64,000 nucleotides of DNA from Eledone cirrhosa (Eukaryota > Mollusca > Cephalopoda > Octopoda > Eledonidae). The number at the start of each line of letters is the position of its first letter. The stretch's first letter is position 1. The translations under genes and the position numbers were made by a program. Below the pieces are notes generated by a model. That model was not told where the DNA came from, did no database searches, and saw only the letters and a list, made by a program, of their open reading frames with translations. The DNA is taken from assembly GCA_964016885.1 (NCBI GenBank), contig OZ024743.1, positions 170,945,833 to 171,009,832 of the forward strand, in the 5' to 3' direction. Positions 44,887 to 59,880 of the stretch are shown here, in pieces.

Positions 44887-46450
44887 TCAACACCACAGTC
44901 ATAAGACCACTGTATCAAAACAATAGTCACGACTACTGTAAGACCACTGTATCAACACCATAGTCACAACTACTGTAAGACCACTGTATCAACACCATAG
45001 TCACAACTACTGTAAGAACACTGTATCAACACCACAGTCATAACTACTGTAAGACCACTGTATCAACACCACAGTCACAACTACTGTAAGACCAATGTAT
45101 CAACACCACAGTCACAACTACTGTAAGACCACTGTATCGACACCATAATCACAACTACTGTAAGACCACGGTATCAACACCGTAGTCAGAACTACTGTAA
45201 GACCACTGTATCAACACCACAGTCACAACGTCTGTAAGACCACTGAATCAACACCATAGTCACAACTACTGTAAGACCACTGTATGAACAACACAGTCAC
45301 AACTACTCTAAGACCACTGTATCAACACCACAGTCACAACTACTGTAAGACCACTGTATCAACACCACAGTCATAACTACTGTAAGACCACTGTATCCAC
45401 ACCATAGTCACAACTACTGTAAGACCACTGTATCAACACCAGATTCACAACTACTGTAAGACCACTGTATCAACACCACAGTCACAACTACTGTAAGACC
45501 ACTGTATCAACACCACACTCACAACTACTCTAAGACCACTGTATCAACACCACAGTCACAACTACTGTAAGCCCACCGTATCAACACCATAGTCATAACT
45601 ACTGTAAGACCAGTGTATCAACAGCATACTCATAACTACCGTAAGACCACTGTATCAACACCATAGTCATAAGACCATTGTATCAACACCATGGTCACAA
45701 CTACTGTAAGACCACTGTATCAACACCATAATCACAACTACTATAAGCCCACTGTATCAACACCATAGTCACAACTACTGTAAGACCACTGTATCAACAA
45801 CATAGTCATAACGTCTGTAATACGACAGTATCAACACCATTGTCACAACTATTGTAAGACAACTGTATCCACACCATTGTCACAACTACTGTAAGACCAC
45901 TGTATCAACACCATAGTCATAACGTCTGTAATACGACAGTATCAACACCATAGTCACAACTATTGTAAGACCACTGTATCAACACCACAGTCACAACTAT
46001 TGTAAGACCACTGTATCAACACCACAGTCATAACTACTGTAAGACCACTGTATACACACCATAGTCACATCTACTGTAAGACCACTGTATCAACACCATA
46101 GTCATAACTACCGTAAGACCACTGTATCAACACCGTAGTCATAAGACCACTGTATCAAAACCATAGTCACAACTACTGTAAGACCATTGTATCAACACCA
46201 CAGTCACAACTACTGTAAGACCACTGTATCAACACCACACTCACAACTACTGTAAGACCACTGTATCAACACCACAGTCACAACTACTGTAAGACCACTG
46301 TATCAACACCACAGCCACAACTACTGTAAGACCACTGTATCAACATCACAGCCACAACAACTATAAGATCACCGTATCAACACCACAGCCACAACTACTG
46401 TAAGACCACTGTATCAACACCATAATCACAACTACTATAAGCCCACTGTA

Positions 46451-49400
46451 TCAACACCATAGTCACAACGTCTGTAATACGACAGTATCAACACCATAGT
46501 CACAAATATTGTAAGACCACTGTATCAACACCACAGTCACAACTACTGTAAGACCACTGTATCAACACCACAGTCATAACTACTGTAAGACCACTGTATC
46601 CACACCATAGTCACAACTACTGTAAGACCACTGTATCAACACCATAGTCATAACGTCTGTAATACGACAGTATCAACACCATAGTCACAACTATTGTAAG
46701 ACCACTGTATCAACACCACAGTCACAACTACTGTAAGACCACTGTATCAACACCACAGTCATAACAACTTTAAGACCACTGTATCCACACCGTAGTCACA
46801 TCTACTGTAAGACCACTGTATCAACACTATAGTTACAACTACTGTAAGAGCACTGTATCAACACCACAGTCACAACTACTGTAAGACCACTGTATCAACA
46901 ACACAGTCACAACTACTGTAAGCCCACTGTATCAACACCATAGTCATAACTACTGTAAGACCACTGTATCAACACCATAGTCATAACTACCGTAAGACCA
47001 CTGTATCAACACCGTAGTCATAAGACAACTGTATCAAAACCATAGTCACAAATACTGTAAGACCATTGTATCAACACCACAGTCACAACTACTGTAAGAC
47101 CACTGTATCAACACCACACTCACAACTACTGTAAGACCACTGTATCAACACCACAATCACAACTACTGTAAGCCCACTGTATCAACACCATAGTCACAAC
47201 TACTGTAAGACCACTGTATCCACACCATAGTCATAACTACTGTAAGACCACTGTATCAACACCATAGTCACAACTACTGTAAGACCACTGTATCAACACC
47301 ATAGTCATAACTACCGTAAGACCACTGTATCAACACCAAAGTCATAAGACCACTGTATCAAAACAATAGTCACGACTACTGTAAGACCACTGTATCAACA
47401 CCATAGTCAGAACTACTGTAAGACCACTGTATCAACACCATAGTCACAACTACTGTAAGACCACTGTATCAACACCATAGTCACAACTACTGTAAGAACA
47501 CTGTATCAACACCACAGTCATAACTACTGTAAGACCACTGTATCAACACCACAGTCACAACTAGTGTAAGACCACTGTATCAACACCACAGTCACAACTA
47601 CTGTAAGACCACTGTATCAACACCATAATCACAACTACTGTAAGACCACGGTATCAACACCGTAGTCAGAACTACTGTAAGAACACTGTATCAACACCAC
47701 AGTCACAACGTCTGTAAGACCACTGAATCAACACCATAGTCACAACTACTGTAAGACCACTGTATCAACAACACAGTCACAACTACTGTAAGACCACTGT
47801 ATCAACACCACAGTCACAACTACTGTAAGACCACTGTATCAACACCACAGTCATAACTACTGTAAGACCACTGTATCCACACCATAGTCACAACTACTGT
47901 AAGACCACTGTATCAACACCAGATTCACAACTACTGTAAGACCACTGTATCAACACCACAGTCACAACTACTGTAAGACTACTGTATCAACACCACACTC
48001 ACAACTACTCTAAGACCACTGTATCAACACGACAGTCACAACTACTGTAAGCCCACCGTATCAACACCATAGTCATAACTACTGTAAGACCAGTGTATCA
48101 ACACCATAGTCATAACTACCGTATGACCACTGTATCAACACCATAGTCATAAGACCACTGTATCAACACCATGGTCACAACTACTGTAAGACCACTGTAT
48201 CAACACCACAGTCACAACTACTGTAAGACCACTGTATCAACAGCATAGTCACAACTATTGTAAGACCACTGTATCAACACCACAGTCACAACTACAGTAA
48301 GACCACTTTATCAACACCATAGTCACAACTACTGTAAGACAACTGTATCAACACCATAGTCACAACTACTGTAAGGCCACTGTATCAACACCATAGTCAC
48401 AACTACTGTAAGAACACTGTATCAACACCACAGTCATAACTACTGTAAGACCACTGTATCAACACCACAGTCACAACTACTGTAAGACCACTGTATCAAC
48501 ACCACAGCCACAACTACTGTAAGACCACTGTATCAACATCACAGCCACAACAACTATAAGATCACCGTATCAACACCACAGCCACAACTACTGTAAGACC
48601 ACTGTATCAACACCATAATCACAACTACTATAAGCCCACTGTATCAACACCATAGTCACAACTACTGTAAAACCACTGTATCAACACCATAGTCACAACG
48701 TCTGTAATACGACAGTATCAACACCATAGTCACAAATATTGTAAGACCACTGTATCAACACCACAGTCACAACTACTGTAAGACCACTGTATCAACACCA
48801 CAGTCATAACTACTGTAAGACCACTGTATCCACACCATAGTCACAACTACTGTAAGACCACTGTATCAACACCATAGTCATAACGTCTGTAATACGACAG
48901 TATCAACACCATAGTCACAGCTATTGTAAGACCACTGTATCAACACCACAGTCACAACTACTGTAAGACCACTGTATCAACACCACAGTCATATCTACTT
49001 TAAGACCACTGTATCCACACCATAGTCACATCTACTGTAAGACCACTGTATCAACACCATAGTCACAACTACTGTAAGAGCACTGTATCAACACCACAGT
49101 CACAACTACTGTAAGACCACTGTATCAACAACACAGTCACAACTACTGTAAGACCACTGTATCAACACCACAGTCATAACTACTGTAAGACCACTGTATC
49201 AACACCGTAGTCATAAGACCACTGTATCAAAACCATAGTCACAACTACTGTATGACCATTGTATCAACACCACAGTCACAACTACTGTAAGATGTAAGAC
49301 CACTGTATCAACACCACACTCACAAATACTGTAAGACCACTGTATCAACACCACAATCACAACTACTGTAAGCCCACTGTATCAACACCATAGTCACAAC

Positions 49401-52400
49401 TACTGTAAGACCACTGTATCCACAACATAGTCATAACTACTGTAAGACCACTGTTTCAACACCATAGTCACAACTACTGTAAGACCACTGTATCAACACC
49501 ATAGTCATAACTACCGTAAGACCACTGTATCAACACCACAGTCATAAGACCACTGTATCAAAACAATAGTCACGACTACTGTAAGACCACTGTATCAACA
49601 CCATAGTCAGAACTACTGTAAGACCACTGTATCAACACCATAGTCACAACTACTGTAAGACCACTGTATCAACACCATAGTCACAACTACTGTAAGAACA
49701 CTGTATCAACACCACAGTCATAACTACTGTAAGACCACTGTATCAACACCACAGTCACAACTACTGTAAGACCAATGTATCAACACCACAGTCACAACTA
49801 CTGTAAGACCACTGTATCGACACCATAATCACAACTACTGTAAGACCACGGTATCAACACCGTAGTCAGAACTACTGTAAGACCACTGTATCAACACCAC
49901 AGTCACAACGTCTGTAAGACCACTGAATCAACACCATAGTCACAACTACTGTAAGACCACTATATGAACAACACAGTCACAACTACTCTAAGACCACTGT
50001 ATCAACACCACAGTCACAACTACTGTAAGACCACTGTATCAACACCACAGTCATAACTACTGTAAGACCACTGTATCCACACCATAGTCACAACTACTGT
50101 AAGACCACTGTATCAACACCAGATTCACAACTACTGTAAGACCACTGTATCAACACCACAGTCACAACTACTGTAAGACCACTGTATCAACACCACACTC
50201 ACAACTACTCTAAGACCACTGTATCAACACCACAGTCACAACTACTGTAAGCCCACCGTATCAACACCATAGTCATAACTACTGTAAGACCAGTGTATCA
50301 ACACCATAGTCATAACTACCGTAAGACCACTGTATCAACACCATAGTCATAAGACCATTGTATCAACACCATGGTCACAACTACTGTAAGACCACTGTAT
50401 CAACACCATAATCACAACTACTATAAGCCCACTGTATCAACACCATAGTCACAACTACTGTAAGACCACTGTATCAACAACATAGTCACAACGTCTGTAA
50501 TACGACAGTATCAACACCATAGTCACAAATATTGTAAGACCACTGTATCAACACCACAGTCACAACTACTGTAAGACCACTGTATCAACACCACAGTCAT
50601 AACTACTGTAAGACCACTGTATCCACACCATAGTCACAACTACTGTAAGACCACTGTATCAACACCATAGTCATAACGTCTGTAATACGACAGTATCAAC
50701 ACCATAGTCACAACTATTGTAAGACCACTGTATCAACACCAGAGTCACAACTACTGTAAGACCACTGTATCAACACCACAGTCATAACTACTGTAAGACC
50801 ACTGTATACACACCATAGTCATATCTACTGTAAGACCACTGTATCAACACCATAGTCATAACTACCGTAAGACCACTGTATCAACACCGTAGTCATACGA
50901 CCACTGTATCAAAACCATATTGACAACTACTGTAAGACCATTGTATCAACACCACAGTCACAACTACTGTAAGACCACTGTATCAACACCACACTCACAA
51001 CTACTGTAAGACCACTGTATCAACACCACAATCACAACTACTGTAAGACCACTGTATCAACACCATAGTCACAACTACTGTAAGACCACTGTATCCACAC
51101 CATAGTCATAACTACTGTAAACCACTGTATCAACACCATAGTCACAACTACTGTAAGACCACTGTATCAACACCATAGTCATAAATACCGTAAGACCACT
51201 GTATCAACACCACAGTCATAACTACCGTAAGACCACTGTATCAACACCACAGTCACAACTACTGTAAGACCACTGTATCAACACCACAGTCACAACTACT
51301 GTAAGACCACTGTATCAACACCATAATCACAACTACTGTAAGACAACGGTAGCAACACCGTAGTCAGAACTACTGTAAGACCACAGTATCAACACCACAG
51401 TCACAACGTCTGTAAGACCACTGAATCAACACCATAGTCACAACTACTGTAAGACCACTGTATCAACATCACAGTCACAACTACTCTAAGACCACTGTAC
51501 CAACACCACAGTCACAACTACTGTAAGACCACTGTATCAACACCACAGTCATAACTACTGTAAGACCACTGTATCCACACCATAGTCACAACTACTGTAA
51601 GACCACTGTATCAACACCAGATTCACAACTACTGTAAGACCACTGTATCAACACCACAGTCACAACTACTGTAAGACCACTGTATCTACACCACACTCAC
51701 AACTACTGTAAGACCACTGTATCAACACCACAATCACAACTACTCTAAGACCACTGTATCAACACCATAGTCACAACTACTGTAAGACCACTGTATCAAC
51801 AACACAGTCACAACTACTCTAAGACCACTGTATCAACACCACAGTCACAACTACTGTAAGCCCACTGTATCAACACCATAGTCATAACTACTGTAAGACC
51901 AGTGTATCAACACCATAGTCATAACTACCGTAAGACCACTGTATCAACACCATAGTCATAAGACCACTGTATCAACACCATGGTCACAACTACTGTAAGA
52001 CCACTGTATCAACACCACAATCACAACTACTCTAAGACCACTGTATCAACACCATAGTCACAACTACTGTAAGACCACTGTATCAACAACACAGTCACAA
52101 CTACTCTAAGACCACTGTATCAACACCACAGTCACAACTACTGTAAGCCCACTGTATCAACATCATACTCATAACTACTGTAAGACCACTGTATCAACAC
52201 CATAGTCATAACTACCGTAAGACCACTGTATCAACACCACAGTCATAAGACCACTGTATCAACACCATAGTCACAACTACTGTAAGACAACTGTATCAAC
52301 ACCATACTCATAACTACTGTATGACCACTGTATCAACAGCATAGTCACAACTATTGTAAGACCACTGTATCAACACCACAGTCACAACTACAGTAAGACC

Positions 52401-52777
52401 ACTTTATCAATACCATAGTCACAGCTACTGTAAGACCACTGTATCAACACCATAGTCACAAATACTGTAAGACCACTGTATCAACACCATAGTCACAACT
52501 ACTGTAAGAACACTGTATCAACACCACAGTCATAACTACTGTAAGACCACTTTATCAACACCACAGTCACAACTACTGTAAGACCACTGTATCAACACCA
52601 CAGCCACAACTACTGTAAGACCACTGTATCAACATCACAGCCACAACAACTATAAGACCACTGTATCAACAACACAGCCACAACTACTGTAAGACCACTG
52701 TATCAACACCATAATCACAACTACTATAAGCCCACTGTATCAACACCATAGTCACAACTACTCTAAGAACACTGTAT
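46451..52777. repeat. Higher-order unit E (~6.3 kb)
   Basis: This unit repeats the variant order of unit D. Relative to the second nested copy in D the offset is 4,680 (43,561 with 48,241; 45,169 with 49,849). It falls to 4,643 between these points, showing loss of one monomer near 49,150 and regain of one near 49,610. The right limit is set at the next AACGTCTG and AATACGACAG monomer pair near 52,778 and is approximate. Confidence 0.6.
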
Positions 52778-54450
52778 CAACACCATAGTCACAACGTCTG
52801 TAATACGACAGTATCAACACCATAGTCACAACTATTCTAAAACCACTGTATCAACACCACAGTCACAACTACTGTAAGACCACTGTATCAACACCACAGT
52901 CATAACTACTGTAAGACCACTGTATCCACACCATAGTCACAACTAATGTAAGACCACTGTATCAACACCATAGTCACAACTACTGTAAGAGCACTGTATC
53001 AACACCACAGTCACAACTACTGTAAGACCACTGTATCAACAACACAGTCACAACTACTCTAAGAACACTGTATCAACACTACAGTCACAACTACTGTAAG
53101 CCCACTGTATCAACACCATAGTCATAACTACTGTAAGACCACTGTATCAACACCATAGTCATAACTACCGTAAGACCACTGTATCAACACCGTAGTCATA
53201 AGACCACTGTATCAAAACCATAGTCACAACTACTGTAAGACCATTGTATCAACACCACAGTCACAACTACTGTAAGACCACTGTATCAACACCACACTCA
53301 CAACTACTGTAAGACCACTGTATCAACACCACAATCACAACTACTGTAAGACCACTGTATCAACACCACAGCCAGAACTACTGTAAGACCACTGTATCAA
53401 CACCATAATCACAACTAATGTAAGACCACTGTATCAACACCGTAGTCACAAGTACTGTAAGACCACTGTATCAACACCACAGTCATAAGACCACTGTATC
53501 AACACCATAGTCACAACTACTGTAAGACCACTGTATCAACACCATAGACACAACGTCTGTAAGACCACTCTATCAACACAATAGTCACAACTACTGTAAG
53601 CCCACTGTATCAACACCATTGTCATAACTGCTGTAAGACCACTGTATCAACACCATAGTCACAACTACGGTAAGACCACTGTATCAACACCATATTCATA
53701 ACTACCGTAAGACCACTGTATCAACGCCATAGTTATAAGACCACTGTATCAACACCACAGCCACAACTACTGTAAGACCACTGTATCAACACCATAATCG
53801 CAACTACTGTAAGACCACGGTATCAACACCGTAGTCAGAACTACTGTAAGACCACTGTATCAACACCACAGTCACAACGTCTGTAAGACCACTGAATAAA
53901 CACCATAGTCACAACTACTGTAAGACAACGGTATCAACAAAACAGTCACAACTACTCTAAGACCATTGTATCAACACCACAGTCACAACTACTGTAAGTC
54001 CACTATATCAACACCATAGTCACAACTACTGTAAGACATCTGTATCAACACCACAGTCACAACTACTGTAAGACCACTGTATTAACACCACACTCACAAC
54101 TACTGTAAGACCACTGTATCAACACCACAATCACAACTACTGTAAGACCACTGTATCAACACCATAGTCACAAATACTGTAAGACAACTGTATCAACAAC
54201 ACAGTCACAACTACTCTAAGACCACTGTATCAACACCACAATCACAACTACTGTAAGCCCACTGTATCAACAGCATAGTCATAACTGCTGTAAGACCAGT
54301 GTATCAACACCATAGTCATAACTACCGTAAGACCACTGTATCAACACCATAGTCATAAGACCACTGTATCAACACAATGGTCACAACTACTGTAAGACCA
54401 CTGTATCAACACCACAGTCACAACTACTGTAAGACCACTGTATCAACACC
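52778..54450. repeat. Transition block between domains 2 and 3
   Basis: This is satellite monomers throughout, with 28-bp forms, a hairpin variant at 53,818 and several substitutions not seen upstream. The AGATTC monomer typical of domain 2 (last seen near 51,620) is absent from here on. No feature other than the repeat was seen. Confidence 0.5.
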
Positions 54451-56596
54451 ACAACCACAACTACTGTAAGACCACTGTATCAACACCATAGTCACAACTA
54501 CTGTAAGACAACTGTATCAACACCATAGTCATAACTACCGTAAGACCACTGTATCAACTCCATAGTCATCAGACCACTGTATCAACACCATAGTCACACC
54601 TACTGTAAGACCACTGTATCAATACCATAGTCATAACTACTGTAAGACCACTGTATCAATACCACCATCACAACTACAGTAAGACCACTGTATCAACAGC
54701 ACAGCAACAACTACTGTAAGACCACTGTATCAACACCATAATTACAACTACTGTAAGACCACGGTATCAACACCGTAGTCAGAACTACTGTAAGACCACT
54801 GTATCAACACCACAGTCACAACGTCTGTAAGACCACTGAATCAACACCATAGTCACAACTACTGTAAGACCACTGTAACAACAACACAGTCACAACTACT
54901 CTAAGACCAGTGTATCAACACCACAATCATAAGACGACTGTATCAACACCATAGTCACAATTACTGTCAGACCACTGTTTCAACAACATAGTCATAACTA
55001 CTGTATGACCACTGTATCAACAGCATAGTCACAAGTATTGTAAGACCACTGTATCAACACCATAGTCACAACTACAGTAAAACCACTTTATCAACACCAT
55101 AGTCACAACTACTGTAAGACCACTGTATCAACTCCATAGTCACAACTACTGTAAGACCATGTATCAACACCATAGTCACAACTACTGTAAGAACACTGTA
55201 TCAACACCACAGTCATAACTACTGTAAGACCACTGTATCAACACCACAGTCACAACTACTGTAAAACCACTGTATGAACACCATAGTCACAACTACTGTA
55301 AGACCACTGTATCTACACCATAGTCACAACTACTGTAAGACTACTGTATCAACACCACAGCCACAACTACTGTAAGACCACTGTATCAACATCACAGCCA
55401 CAAGAACTATAAGACCACTGTATCAACACCACAGCCACAACTACTGTAAGACCACTGTATCAACACTACAATCACAACTAATGTAAGACCACTGTATCAA
55501 CACCGTAGTCACAACTACTGTAAGACCACTGTATCAACACCACAGTCACAACGTCTGTTAGAGCACTGTATCAACACCACGGTCACAACTACTATAAGCC
55601 CACTGTATCAACACCATAGTCACAACTACTGTAAGACCACTGTATCAACACCATAGTCACCATGTCTGTAAGACGACAGTATCAACACCATAGTCACAAC
55701 TATTGTAAGACCACTGTATCAACACCACAGTCACAAATACTGTAAGACCACTGTATCAACACCATAGTCACAACTACTGTAAGACCACTGTATCAACACC
55801 ACAGTCACAACTACTGTAAGCCCACTGTATCAACACCATAGTCATAACTAGTGTAAGACAACTGTATCAACACCATAGTCACAACTACTTTAAGACCACT
55901 GTATCAACACCATAGTCATAACTACCGTAAGACCACTGTATCAACACCACAGTAATAAGACCACTGTATCAACACCATAGTCACAACTACTGTAAGACCA
56001 CTGTATCAACACCATAGTCACAACTACTGTAAGACCACTGTATCAACACCATATTCATATCTACACTAAGACCACTGTATCAAGGCCATAGTTATAAGAC
56101 CACTGTATCAACATCACAGCCACAACAACTATAAGGTCACTGTATCAACACCACAGCCACAACTACTGTAAGACCACTGTATCAACACCATAATCACAAC
56201 TAATGTAAGACCACTGTATCAACACCGTAGTCATAACTACTGTAAGACCACTGTATCAACACCACAGTCACAACGTCTGTTAGAGCACTGTATCAACACC
56301 ACAGTCATAACTACTGTAAGACCACTTTATCCACACCATAGACACAACTACTGTAAGACCACTGTATCAACACCATAGTCACAACGTCTGTAATACGACA
56401 GTATCAACACCATAGTCAGAACTATTGTAAGACCACTGTATCAACACCACAGTCACAACTACTGTAAGACCTCTGTATCAACACCACAGTCATAACTACT
56501 GTAAGACCACTGTATCCAGGCCATAGTCACAACAACTGTAAGACCACTCTATCAACACCATAGTCACAACTACTGTAATAGCACTGTATCAACACC
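54451..56596. repeat. 2,146-bp tandem duplication, left copy
   Basis: CACAACCACAAC begins the unit here and again at 56,597. The hairpin CGG at 54,762 matches 56,908, and the rare TTACTGTCAG monomer at 54,961 matches 57,107, all at offset 2,146. Private variants include TCATCAGACC, AATACCACCATC, GCACAGCAAC and a one-base-deleted GACCATGTATC monomer near 55,157. A few base differences between copies were noticed (near 54,600, 54,909 and 56,320). Confidence 0.92.
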
Positions 56597-58742
56597 ACAA
56601 CCACAACTACTGTAAGACCACTGTATCAACACCATAGTCACAACTACTGTAAGACAACTGTATCAACACCATAGTCATAACTACCGTAAGACCACTGTAT
56701 CAACTCCATAGTCATCAGACCACTGTATCAACACCATAGTCACAACTACTGTAAGACCACTGTATCAATACCATAGTCATAACTACTGTAAGACCACTGT
56801 ATCAATACCACCATCACAACTACAGTAAGACCACTGTATCAACAGCACAGCAACAACTACTGTAAGACCACTGTATCAACACCATAATTACAACTACTGT
56901 AAGACCACGGTATCAACACCGTAGTCAGAACTACTGTAAGACCACTGTATCAACACCACAGTCACAACGTCTGTAAGACCACTGAATCAACACCATAGTC
57001 ACAACTACTGTAAGACCACTGTAACAACAACACAGTCACAACTACTCTAAGACCACTGTATCAACACCACAATCATAAGACGACTGTATCAACACCATAG
57101 TCACAATTACTGTCAGACCACTGTTTCAACAACATAGTCATAACTACTGTATGACCACTGTATCAACAGCATAGTCACAAGTATTGTAAGACCACTGTAT
57201 CAACACCATAGTCACAACTACAGTAAAACCACTTTATCAACACCATAGTCACAACTACTGTAAGACCACTGTATCAACTCCATAGTCACAACTACTGTAA
57301 GACCATGTATCAACACCATAGTCACAACTACTGTAAGAACACTGTATCAACACCACAGTCATAACTACTGTAAGACCACTGTATCAACACCACAGTCACA
57401 ACTACTGTAAAACCACTGTATGAACACCATAGTCACAACTACTGTAAGACCACTGTATCTACACCATAGTCACAACTACTGTAAGACTACTGTATCAACA
57501 CCACAGCCACAACTACTGTAAGACCACTGTATCAACATCACAGCCACAAGAACTATAAGACCACTGTATCAACACCACAGCCACAACTACTGTAAGACCA
57601 CTGTATCAACACTACAATCACAACTAATGTAAGACCACTGTATCAACACCGTAGTCACAACTACTGTAAGACCACTGTATCAACACCACAGTCACAACGT
57701 CTGTTAGAGCACTGTATCAACACCACGGTCACAACTACTATAAGCCCACTGTATCAACACCATAGTCACAACTACTGTAAGACCACTGTATCAACACCAT
57801 AGTCACCATGTCTGTAAGACGACAGTATCAACACCATAGTCACAACTATTGTAAGACCACTGTATCAACACCACAGTCACAAATACTGTAAGACCACTGT
57901 ATCAACACCATAGTCACAACTACTGTAAGACCACTGTATCAACACCACAGTCACAACTACTGTAAGCCCACTGTATCAACACCATAGTCATAACTAGTGT
58001 AAGACAACTGTATCAACACCATAGTCACAACTACTTTAAGACCACTGTATCAACACCATAGTCATAACTACCGTAAGACCACTGTATCAACACCACAGTA
58101 ATAAGACCACTGTATCAACACCATAGTCACAACTACTGTAAGACCACTGTATCAACACCATAGTCACAACTACTGTAAGACCACTGTATCAACACCATAT
58201 TCATATCTACACTAAGACCACTGTATCAAGGCCATAGTTATAAGACCACTGTATCAACATCACAGCCACAACAACTATAAGGTCACTGTATCAACACCAC
58301 AGCCACAACTACTGTAAGACCACTGTATCAACACCATAATCACAACTAATGTAAGACCACTGTATCAACACCGTAGTCATAACTACTGTAAGACCACTGT
58401 ATCAACACCACAGTCACAACGTCTGTTAGAGCACTGTATCAACACCACAGTCATAACTACTTTAAGACCACTTTATCCACACCATAGACACAACTACTGT
58501 AAGACCACTGTATCAACACCATAGTCACAACGTCTGTAATACGACAGTATCAACACCATAGTCAGAACTATTGTAAGACCACTGTATCAACACCACAGTC
58601 ACAACTACTGTAAGACCTCTGTATCAACACCACAGTCATAACTACTGTAAGACCACTGTATCCAGGCCATAGTCACAACAACTGTAAGACCACTCTATCA
58701 ACACCATAGTCACAACTACTGTAATAGCACTGTATCAACACC
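56597..58742. repeat. 2,146-bp tandem duplication, right copy
   Basis: This copy directly follows the left one. It ends where AATAGCACTG leads into CACAGTC, instead of CACAACC as at the left joint, which places the exchange point within a single monomer. Confidence 0.92.
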
Positions 58743-59242
58743 ACAGTCACAACTACTGTAAGACCACTGTATCAACACCACCGTCACAACTACTGTAAGC
58801 CCACTGTATCAACACCATAGTCATAACTACTGTAAGACCACTGTATCAACACCATAGTCATAACTACCGTAAGACCACTGTATCAACACCGTAGTCATAA
58901 GACCACTGTATCAACACCATAGTCACAACTACTGTAAGACCATTGTATCAAAACCACAGTCACAACTACCGTAAGACCACTGTATCAACACCACACTCAC
59001 AACTACTGTACGACCACTGTATCAACACCACAATCACAACTACTGTAAGACCACTGTATCAACACCATAGTCATAACTGCTGTAAGACCAGTGTATCAAC
59101 ACCATAGTCATAACTACCGTAAGACCACTGTATCAACACCATAGTCATAAGACCACTGTATCAACACAATGGTCACAACTACTGTAAGACCACTGTATCA
59201 ACACCACAGTCACAACTACTGTAAGACCACTGTATCAACACC
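58743..59242. repeat. Spacer block of satellite between copies 2 and 3 of the domain 3 unit
   Basis: About 500 bp of monomers lie here, ending with an ACACAATGG monomer and a standard one. The same two also precede the first copy (near 54,371). Copies 1 and 3 therefore share their left flank (offset 4,792) while copy 2 does not. The stretch from about 58,946 (TATCAAAACC) is copied at 59,881 (offset 935) for roughly 130 bp. Confidence 0.7.
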
Positions 59243-59880
59243 ACAACCACAACTACTGTAAGACCACTGTATCAACACCATAGTCACAACTACTGTAAGA
59301 CAACTGTATCAACACCATAGTCATAACTACCGTAAGACCACTGTATCAACTCCATAGTCATCAGACCACTGTATCAACACCATAGTCACAACTACTGTAA
59401 GACCACTGTATCAATACCATAGTCATAACTACTGTAAGACCACTGTATCAATACCACCATCACAACTACAGTAAGACCACTGTATCAACAGCACAGCAAC
59501 AACTACTGTAAGACCACTGTATCAACACCATAATTACAACTACTGTAAGACCACGGTATCAACACCGTAGTCAGAACTACTGTAAGACCACTGTATCAAC
59601 ACCACAGTCACAACGTCTGTAAGACCACTGAATCAACACCATAGTCACAACTACTGTAAGACCACTGTAACAACAACACAGTCACAACTAATCTAAGACC
59701 ACTGTATCAACACCACAATCATAAGACGACTGTATCAACACCATAGTCACAATTACTGTCAGACCACTGTTTCAACAACATAGTCATAACTACTGTATGA
59801 CCACTGTATCAACAGCATAGTCACAAGTATTGTAAGACCACTGTATCAACACCATAGTCACAACTACAGTAAAACCACTT
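59243..59880. repeat. Truncated third copy of the domain 3 unit
   Basis: This matches 54,451 onward (offset 4,792) and 56,597 onward (offset 2,646), including the hairpin CGG at 59,554 and TTACTGTCAG at 59,753. It breaks off near 59,881 by joining TATCAAAACCACAG, a sequence otherwise found at 58,946. Confidence 0.85.

Larger units (their letters stand above)
40331..46450. repeat. Higher-order unit D (~6.12 kb)
   Basis: This unit is matched from 46,451 onward. The AACGTCTG monomer at about 40,331 corresponds to 46,451, and the rare CAACACTATAG monomer near 40,700 to 46,820 (offset 6,120). The hairpin CGG at 41,492 corresponds to 47,649 (offset 6,157, one monomer more). Unit D contains a nested duplication of about 1,367 bp that unit E lacks, so the two stay similar in length only because of other gains in E. 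Confidence 0.75.

Noticed and set aside
54451..56596. Unit of exactly 58 monomers as a designed or selected size
   Set aside because: The unit includes 28-bp and 36-bp monomers, so 2,146 = 58 x 37 is probably chance.
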